64,000 nt of DNA, taken from positions 253,920 through 317,919 of the forward strand of contig JACVRA010000303.1 of NCBI GenBank assembly GCA_019828545.1. The letters run 5' to 3'. Position numbers and translations under genes: made by a program. Below are positions 55,847-64,000 of this stretch, piece after piece; within the stretch, counting starts at the first letter, position 1; each line of letters opens with the position of its first letter. The notes under the pieces were generated by a model that was not told the origin of the DNA, made no database searches, and saw only the letters and a program-made list of their open reading frames with translations. The stretch comes from Paracamarosporium sp. OC-R06-R3. Taxonomy: Eukaryota; Ascomycota; Dothideomycetes; Pleosporales; Didymosphaeriaceae.

Positions 55847-58800
55847 CTACTCCTTCTGCCCCTCATTAAGCACCAGCTCGACTACGACTTGGCACCTCTC
55901 TTGCTGCGGATGCTGCAAGCTCAGCTTGATGGTCCGAGTATGCGAGCTGCCGCCGCTCAGCCCGTCGTCCAGACACTTGACATCGCGCCCGGAAATAACC
56001 TGCCGCAAGCGCCCGTTCTGCGCATTCCGGATCTCGACAAAGTCGGGGTCGAAAAGCAAAACGTATGGTCCGTACATGGCGGCGCTCTTTGCCTTGCCTA
56101 CAAACTCCATGATGACCGACCGTGATATGTCGCCCAGCTTGTTTACATATACAGCGCATTCTTCATAACAGAGAAGGAATTCCTGGTCCGAGAGACGGAA
56201 CATGCCTAGGGGTTTCTGGTCCTGGAGGCGCGATGCGATAGTGGCGACGTGTGACTGCCGGAGATCCGGCACTGACCAAGGTTGCTTCTTGTCTAGCGTG
56301 AGAACTTCAAAACCTTTTGCCGTAGAGATAGCAAGGGAGGAGTGGAAAAGGTCGATACCAAAGCAATCGGTCGGGATGTAGAACTCGTCATACTCGCGGA
56401 AGAACTCTGTGCGGCCTGATTTCCATATCCGGGATTTCTTTTCTGTTGACTTTTGGTAGACAGGTTCTAACACTTTGAAGGTAGATGAAAGGCCTTCTCG
56501 CTTCTTGTAAAAGACTAGTGTCCGGTCTTTCATGACACCAGTGGCGAAAAATCCAATATCTCGAGCTCCTGATAACTTCTGGGGTGCTCGCCGGGTAGAG
56601 TCGTTGCTTGGTGGCACACCGCTCACGGGGCAAACCGCGTCGAGATGATAGGCAATTAATGATTTATCGGAGATGAGTAGCATAAGGCTGAATTGCTCCA
56701 GTACCGCAATCTGTGTAACCTTGGGTATTTGAATTGCCTATATGGTGTTAGTTTGATCCAGGTCACTCTGAGGAGGATTCTTACCTTAGTCCAGCCTCGA
56801 GGGTTGTCGTACTCAGAGATGTAGACACCAATATCCGTACCCACAGCAACCATGTGTTTGCCGTACGGCTGGTTGAAGGCAGTGGCGCAATTCACCCGAG
56901 CACGACAGATAGGAACAGGTCGACCGGAATTGGAGAAGAGTTTCTCCACTTCATCTATCGATCGATCAAGCGGAGTGCCCTTGATCGTGATGCTCTTCTG
57001 GGAAGGCATCGCGCTCTCGTAGGCGAACGCAGCGTCAGCCATAACTCGTAATCGGAAGGGTTCGGCATTTTGTGAGAATAGAGCCGCAGCATGGTTTGTC
57101 TTCGCGATGATGAGCTTGTCGCACCATTCAGCCCGGTTTTGTGCGGTAGGGGCGAATAGTGTGTAGGTTTCTTTGCCTAGATGTTTGATGCGGAATGGAT
57201 ACATAATCTTTTCATCCCTTCCATTCTCTAGGTTGACGTTTTGGCCGATAGTTTTTCCTGATCCGCCGGTGTTTGTTGACGACAACGAGGTCGACGTATT
57301 AGTGTGAACTAGCATGCCGGGGACGGGTCCATTCACACCAGCACCACGCGCTAGTCTCACTTCCGACCCACTCTTTTGTACTGGGGTGACGGCAGCTATG
57401 CCCTTGACAGCCGATCGAATGACGGGATCGTCGTCCTCACTTTCCAAGACAAGAAGATCCATGGGAATAGGCAGTCTAGAGACGTCGTACTTCTCGGACT
57501 TGGTCACACCGTCTTGTTCGCGATAAGTAACGGTCTTCGCGAGGACAAGGTAGTGATCGAACAAAAGGGCATGGGTTTCCAGCCACGTGAACCTGTTGCC
57601 ACCCATTCGCAACAAATCGCCTTTGAAGATGAGCTCTCGCCCGAGATGATCCAGGTTAAGCTCCACACGCTGCATCCCTGGTCGTAGTATGAGCTTCGCC
57701 TGCAGGTCGCTCAGATCCACCTTCCTTGTCATCTCGGCGACACGAGTATCGCACTCCATCGTTACAGCCTTGATCTCGTCGCGTGCCATCTCCAAGTTTC
57801 GCTTTTCCTCGTTTTCAACCTTTGACTTCTTAAGTACGGAATCTATCAGAAGACCGTAGTGCTGCAGTCTGGTGATGGGGCCCTTCAAGAACGTGTTCCA
57901 GTCCAGCTTGTTTGCTGCCTTGTTGTTCCGAGCTTCATCAAGGAACGTGCGGAACAGCATGTTCTTGTCAGCTTCTTGGCGAACGAGGAAGTTTGCATAC
58001 GGAAAGGCGGAGGAGTACTCGATGTAGGCTTGCTTTGCCTTCCTGATCCATTCTCTGAAGATATCGCTGAATCCGACAACCCATGGCCCTTGCTCTTGTT
58101 GCCTGTATTTCATTTGGGGTAGGAGATGCTCCTCATTGGCCTTCTTCACTGCATCAACCTTGCTGAAGACGTCCTTGATGAATTTGTTCAGCTTCTTTGG
58201 AGGGATGACCGGCGGCTGCGCGGCTATCAAACGATCTCGGTATAGCGTACGGAGGACGTCTAGTCGCTGCATATAAGCATCCTCACCTTGCACGATCTCA
58301 TGCAAGATGTTCTGGCGTTCAATCTCCTTCTTATCTGCTCCTTCGATAGATTCCTTGGTAAGATTGTAGGAAGTCGCCCAATCAGCAGACTGCTTGGAAC
58401 TGGATGGAGATGCCAGATCGAGCTTCTTAATTGTGCGCTGGCAATGATGCGAGTAGCATCGTCCCGGCATCGTGTATGTGTGCAGCTTCGGTGCATAACA
58501 GCCGGCATTCGTCAACTGGAAAATCACGCCCGTCATTGTCTCCGAAGAAAACTTCAACCATTCTTCTTCGTGCACTAGGGTACCGGCTTTGTACATTTCC
58601 GCTACAACACGACTTGCGAGTGTTTCGGCATCGGCGATATTCAGGGTAGGAACTTTATGCGTGAAAAGCGCTATCAACCCTTCTCGAATTGGCCCTTCTT
58701 TCAAGTCGTTCTCTCCCTCTGTCATAGTCTTAAGCCATGAGATTATAGAGCTCAATGCCCAAGGCTCAGTACACTTCTTGAAATCGTTGCTTGAAAGTTT

Positions 58801-60816
58801 GGCTGGGTTGAAGCGCTTTCCTGCAGGTAAAGTTGGTAAGTCGATGGCAACTGCGTCGGCACTGCCTGGGGTCAGTGTATTGTTGTCGCTGTCAATCGGC
58901 CCACCGTAGAACGTTTGACGGTTTGCCTGCTGTCGGGGCTTGTACCCTTGCTCGGCATCTGTCTTTGATCTTGGGAGAGGTACTGCTTGAGGTGTGTTGC
59001 TGTGTTGCAAAAGAGAGGTGGATCGAGGCACCAGTGTGCCAGTGGGAGAAACCATGTGCACCGTGTTCGGATCCACAGGGTAAGAACCACGAGAGGATTG
59101 CGAGTTGCGCCAATACTCGTAAGAGCCAGATGAACTCGTGCTGGCGTGATGACCGCGTCGATTGCTGCTTGCCGGTGGAGGCGGCAACGGGCGATTTGTA
59201 GACATGCCTGGGTGAAAAAACATGTCAGGGACCTCCCCGGACATAGCGGTTGAGGTGTCCATGAGAGTAGATTCGTCGCCCTCATCGTAACTCCTTCGTC
59301 GTGCACTGGGCTCCTCGAGACCACCAGTGCCGAAAGTGTCGACCCGCGCGTTCGAAGAGAAAGACGGAAAGGGATGTACGGGGTCGTAGTCATCGCTTGC
59401 TGCTTCAGAACGTCGTTGCGAGCCCGAAGACGAAACCGGGTGGCTATTTGTGTTGGCCAGCTGGTCAGGAGCACCCCCGTAAGTGAAGTGGGGCGCGAAA
59501 TTTCCTCCATAGAGCCCAACGTCCACAGGTACGAAGTCGCTGTCGCTTGCACTCTCCTCCCGTTGTTGGGTTGGGCTGGCAGTATTAGGCAACGGTGGTG
59601 ACTGTATGGATGCGTAGGTACTGAACAGTCCGGCGCCTCCGCTCCTTCTCCGCGCTTCGTCTGCCTGCTCCTGTTCCTCAGCCATGCGCAGAGCAGCCAG
59701 GCCAGCAGCTGCTTCTACATCGCTGTCGCTTGAATACACCGTCTGGGAAGTCTGCGGCGCAAGGTGATTTCCGTTCACGCGATTACCATTACGAGCAGCC
59801 TCATTGTAATAATTATCCCCATTTGCGTGTTCAACATTGATGTTGGGACTTCCGACTCCGGTGGTCATGTTTTCGAGCTGCGTGAAGAGCTCATCCTGGC
59901 TGTATCCCCCATTTTGCGCGGCAAAGTAGTCGTCGCCATCGGATTCGTTAGGGGGTGGGGGCAACGGCCTGCGCCCTAGTGTGTCCTGTCTCTGTACAGT
60001 TTGATGCGGCGGCACTTCGGGCGTGGGAGGAAGAGGGTTCGACAGGTGGCTCGAGGTCGAAGGATAGCGGTTTAGCTGGTCTTGCGACGCGTACGTGGGA
60101 GGTGAAGGGAGCGGCGCGTGTGGATCGGAGGTCCTGTGGTAAGAATGCGAGGCGGACGACGACTGGCGGGCCGGATAGTTCCCCCACTCGTCCGCTGACA
60201 TTGACGCACTGCCTGGAGGGACGGGCACCGGCGGTGCTTGGGGAGGCGAGTAAGTTGACCGTCCAGAGTGTTGCTGGACGGATGCTGTCCTGCCGAACTG
60301 CGACTGCTGATGGAACGTTGGGGACGGGTATGAGGCGTTCGAGGGCGAGGTGGGAGAGAAGCCATAGGGATGGCTGACAGTGTTGGTCCTTGCCACGCTG
60401 TTGTCTCCGGCATAGAGAGCGGGATTGTAGGGCTGGTGGAGCGGGGCAAATGTCCTGTTGACGCCCCCGTAGTGCTGTGGATTCGGCAGCTGAGTCACAG
60501 GCGAGGTGTAGTTCTGGGGGTTGTACTGCTGCGACTGCGACTGGTACTGGTACGAGTTGCCAAAGCCGGCCTGGGTGGGCGAGGCGGGCTGCTGGCTTGC
60601 GCTGTCGCCACCCATGAACAGCTCGTCGTTCTGTTGCTGCATGTAGCTGGCGCGGCGGTTTGGGGCAGCATAGCCGTAGGCCTGCGCGCCGCCATTGGTA
60701 CCGTCGCCGTTGTCGGCCGTCTGGTGTTGGTCGTAGGAGTTGTGGTACTGGCCCGAGCTCGAGGGAGGGATGCTCGGGTTGTAGTAGTTGGAGCTGCCGT
60801 TCTGGTAGTACGACAT
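55847..60816 (-). CDS. Large Rho guanine nucleotide exchange factor, Tus1/Rgf3-like (DH-PH-CNH)
   Basis: Exons (minus) 60816-56785 and 56737-55847 give 1640 aa, with an in-phase join (TK|AIQIP) of a 47-bp intron. The first 650 residues are disordered and rich in S, Q, P, Y and N. A DEP-like helical region (about 690-790, SIISWLKTMTEGE, LFTHKVPTLN) precedes the RhoGEF domain (about 855-1040, EIERQNILHEIVQGEDAYMQRL). A PH domain with a long insertion rich in S/T/G follows (about 1080-1240), and a CNH domain ends the protein (about 1290-1610, AVGTDIGVYISEYDNPRGWTK and onwards). The layout is that of yeast Tus1 and fission-yeast Rgf3, which activate Rho1 during polarity and septation; assignment to this subgroup is inferred from size and order. 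It is a paralogue of the Rom2-type gene at 23009-26872. Confidence 0.9.
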
Positions 60817-61932
60817 GGTGGGCGGCTCTGTGTATATCTACAGGCCGTGGTCGTGGTCGCGGTCGTTCACGAGGCTGCGTCGCGGGCCTTCATGGGCAGC
60901 ATGGCACAGCTGAGCTTGGTGGGCGCAATTTCCCAAGCCAAGAGGACGCCGTACGAAGCGAGCGGACAGCGTGGAGGCAACGCGCGCGTCCTTCACATGC
61001 AGCTCGAGGGCTCGTCGGCGGGCGGGTCGGGGCTGGCGGGATGGAGCTTGTGAGACTGGGTGCGAGACTGGGTGCGAGACTGGGTGCGCTGTCGACGTGC
61101 TGCGCGGTCGGGCGGTCGCGGGGTGTAGACCGCCGATGCACGCGAGGGACGAGGGACGGCTGACTGTGTGTTTGCTCGAGGGCGCTGCGTGCGGCGTGTC
61201 GGGGTGCAGGCGGGGCGGCCGTCGACGGTGGAGATGGGTCGGTCGGAGGGACTCGCTGGATGTGTGCGAGATATCTTCTCCGTTGGGAGCTGTAAAGGAA
61301 GGCCTGATCCTCCACGCCAAGCAAGCGTTGGCATACGGGACTGCGTTTCAGTGGGACCGGGACCCTTCGAACCGTTGTGGCACTCGCAACAGGCCACCAC
61401 AACGGGAATGATGATGGTTTTTTTGCCTCGCAGATGGATTTAGAGTTGATTCGTCTGACGCCGCCGTTAGCTGCCTGGTTCCACGCGCTTGGGCTGGCTG
61501 TGCAAGGCCTCCGATGTTGACATCAGCTGAACAGGCCTCTAAGTTACCGCCCTACCCCTGCATGCATTCCTATGACACTTGTTCATACACCGGTCAACCG
61601 ACAATGCACCGTACACTACACCAAGAAGCTCACAACTACCGACAAACGTGCACCCTCCATATCCTGTAACACTGCCCACACCCGGGAGACACGAACACGT
61701 CTCGGCGTCCTATCAACGCCCACTGCATCCTACCCCGCACCATCACTGACCACACCATCAGCAACTCTCCAGACTCGCCATGTCGACCATCTGCTTCCGA
61801 GGTACTGCATTGAGCTTACTCACCAGCATGTATTCATCCAGGAACCTCCGCATCTCCCTCTTCAGGTCTCCTTCTCGTCCTCCCATCTGAGCTTTCCCTG
61901 AAATGCACATCTAGCCCACAAGCCCTCCCACC
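60817..61932. promoter_or_regulatory. Divergent promoter region of the Rho GEF (-) and flavin monooxygenase (+)
   Basis: About 1.1 kb of GC-rich DNA. It contains three direct 12-bp repeats (61052-61087). Frames of 130-170 codons cross it on the minus strand, in the direction of the Rho GEF but in other frames; they are low-complexity and not called. Confidence 0.5.
61052..61087. repeat. 3 x 12-bp direct tandem repeat
   Basis: Three exact copies of GAGACTGGGTGC, about 240 bp upstream of the large Rho GEF start. A minisatellite; it could act as a repeated binding site, but nothing shows it. Confidence 0.85.
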
Positions 61933-63867
61933 ATGGTCATCCACTCAGACTCCAAATCCCCATACATCACCACCACCGACAACGCACCCGATGAAACCAC
62001 ACCCATACAACCCCCACAGCCCAATCCCCCCAGCCCCACCACCAACATCCGCGATGCACCACCCCCAGAAACAGACCAACACGGCTACCGCATCCACGAA
62101 CAGCCCCTCGGCACCCCCAGGAAACTCAAACTCATCTTCATGGGCGCCGGCGCCTCAACCCTCAACTTCCTAAAAAAGGCCGAGGAAGACATGACCCATC
62201 TCGAAATCGTCTGCTACGAGAAGAACCACGACGTAGGCGGCACTTGGCTGGAAAACAGGTACCCGGGCTGTGCGTGTGACATCCCATCCGTGAACTATCA
62301 ATTTTCGTGGAAGATTAAGCTGTGGTCGCATTATTATAGTTACGCGCCTGAGATATGGGAGTATTTGAAGGAGATTGAGAGGGAGAATGGGTTTGTGGAG
62401 AAGTATATTAGGTTACGGCATTGCGTTGAGCGAGTGGAGTGGGATGACAAACTTGGGAAGTGGCAGGTCAAAGTAAGGAATCTAGAGACTGACGAGGTTG
62501 TCGAGGATCAGGCCGAGTTCTTCATCAATGCTGGAGGCGTGCTGAATCATTGGAAGTGGCCGGATATTCCTGGACTGAAAGATTTCAAGGGGAAACTCAT
62601 GCACTCGGCGGATTACGAGGAAGGATATGATCTAGTGGGGAGGCGGGTGGCGGTTATAGGAGCGGGGAGCAGCGGAGTGCAGATTGTTGCATCGATCCAA
62701 ACGAAAGTCGACAAGCTATATCACTGGATTAGGAGCCCAATTTGGATCACAGCTGGGTTCGCCCAGACGTGGGCTGGAAAGCAGGGAGCAAATTTTCAAT
62801 GTTGGCATCTCGTTCTAGCCGATGTATGCAGAGGCTGACCGAACCCAGACAGCGAAGAACAACTCGAATTCCTCGCAAAAAACCCAAAGAAGTACCTAGA
62901 ATACCGCAAGCAAATCGAAAACGAACTCAACCAACGCTTCAAGCTCATCCTCAAAGGCAGCGACGCCGCAAAACAAGCCCGCGACTACGCCCACACGGAA
63001 ATGAGCACGAAACTCTCCAACAACGCCCGCCTCGTCGACAAAGTCATACCCAAAACCTTCAACCCAGGCTGCAGGAGACCCACGCCAGCCCCGGGCTACC
63101 TCGAAGCCCTCGTCGCCCCAAACGCCACCATCTTCACCGACCCCCTCACCAGCATCACACCAACGGGATTCACCGACCACGAAGGCACACCCCACGACGT
63201 CGACGTGATCATCTGCGCCACAGGCTTCGACACCTCCTGGCTGCCACGCTTCCCCTTCATCGCGCACGGCGTCGACCTGCGCGACCTCTGGGGGCCCTCC
63301 AACGGCGTAACATCGTACCTGTCGGTCGGGGTGCCCACATTCCCCAACCACTTCTCCTTCTGCGGGCCGTACGGGCCGCTCGGGCACGGCTCCTTCATGC
63401 CGCTGATCGAGCAGTGGACGCGCTACATCTTCGCCGCGATCCGCAAAGTGCAAGTCGAGAACATCAAATCGGTTGCGCCGAAGACGTCAGCCGCGCGCAT
63501 GTTCCGGCAGCACGCGGATCTGCTGCTGCAGCGCACGGCGTGGACGAGTCCGTGCAGGAGCTGGTTCAAGCAGGGCAGGTCTGACGGCCAGGCGGCGATT
63601 TGGCCCGGCAGCAGGCTGCATCATTTGGCGCTGTTGGAGGCGCCTAGGTGGGAGGATTACGACATTGAATACTGGGATGGGAATGTGTTTGCTTTTTTGG
63701 GGAATGGGTTCCATGCGAGGGAGTTTGATGGGAGGGATATTACGAATTATCTGGGGTGTTTGGATGAGGGGGGGAGGGATGTGCAGCCGGTGTATGATGA
63801 GCGGCTGATTGATGTGCTGGGTGGGATTAATCTAGATGATCGGTATATTGTGCGGGGTGGGTAGAGA
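61933..63867 (+). CDS. Baeyer-Villiger-type flavin-dependent monooxygenase
   Basis: Two exons, 61933-62800 and 62849-63867 including the stop, give 627 aa. An N-terminal Pro/Thr-rich tail of about 60 residues precedes a first Rossmann motif (FMGAGASTLNFL), then GGTWLENRYPGCACDIPSVNYQFSW, the conserved BVMO region that holds the flavin. The fingerprint F-x-G-x-x-x-H is present (FKGKLMHSADY), with Tyr where many BVMOs have Trp. The NADPH-binding turn is VAVIGAGSSGVQ. The second exon supplies ATGFDTSW and the C-terminal part with NGVTSYLSVGVPTFPNHF. It would insert oxygen next to a carbonyl or oxidise a heteroatom using NADPH and O2. Substrate not inferable. Intron donor is GTTGGC, weaker than usual. 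Confidence 0.9.
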
Positions 63868-64000
63868 TGGATTCATGGAAGATTTGAGTGTGTACTGATG
63901 TTGAGAGAGACAGCAGCAGGGTATCCTCAATCGTGGTGGTTTCCTATCAATGAGGAAATTCAGTAGTTAGCAGGCACGTGCCAGGGACACACAGGGTCTC
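63868..64000. other. Right edge, 3' region of the monooxygenase gene
   Basis: No gene seen before the window ends. It should include the monooxygenase 3' UTR. Confidence 0.5.

Noticed and set aside
61933..64000. A secondary-metabolite cluster around the monooxygenase
   Set aside because: No polyketide synthase, NRPS, terpene cyclase or cluster regulator is in the window; the ABC transporter and MDR gene are over 40 kb away.

Overview
This is nuclear DNA from a filamentous ascomycete (Pezizomycotina; Dothideomycetes is my best guess from the gene set, but no taxonomic marker is visible). Genes are spaced eukaryotically, most carry short introns (44-119 bp, usually 47-67 bp) with GTRNGT donors and YAG acceptors, and the products are typical fungal ones: a fungal-type PKA catalytic subunit, Rho1 exchange factors with CNH domains, a GH17 wall glucanase, an annexin with a PGQY-rich tail, and a MARVEL protein. 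I see no operons, CRISPR arrays, rRNA or convincing tRNA. I built exon models by hand and checked that reading frame is kept across every junction.

Layout. 0.6-7 kb: a GRAM/TBC/EF-hand Rab-GAP and a mitochondrial-type acyl-CoA synthetase (+). 7-12 kb: an intact intronless reverse transcriptase gene without transposon context, then an F-box-like protein (both -). 12.6-19.4 kb: a 15-exon ABCC transporter and an MDR reductase (both -). 20.5-23 kb: a small membrane protein (+) and a conserved hypothetical protein with strong strand asymmetry (-). 23-30.6 kb: a Rom2/Rgf1-type Rho GEF (-) divergent from a V-ATPase proteolipid gene (+), then a divergent PKA catalytic subunit (+). 31.8-39.6 kb: a Cys-rich single-pass surface protein (-), a mitochondrial-leader GST, a MARVEL protein and an annexin (+). 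41-46.5 kb: a secreted protein and a membrane-anchored GH17 glucanase (+). 49-54 kb: an MFS monocarboxylate-type transporter, a GNAT acetyltransferase and an orphan protein (+), surrounded by gene-poor DNA. 54-61 kb: possible orphan coding DNA and a second, larger Rho GEF (-). 62-64 kb: a Baeyer-Villiger-type flavin monooxygenase (+).

The genes form no obvious pathway. A loose theme of cell wall, polarity and membrane function (two Rho1-type GEFs, GH17 glucanase, MARVEL protein, PKA, annexin, Rab-GAP) is probably coincidence of position. The item most worth a second look is the stand-alone reverse transcriptase at 7076-9901. Next come the 18-nt and 13-nt exons of the V-ATPase gene, a GC-AG intron in the ABC transporter, a tandem duplication that overlaps a start codon, and the opposite-strand G-runs in the gene at 21.5-22.2 kb.
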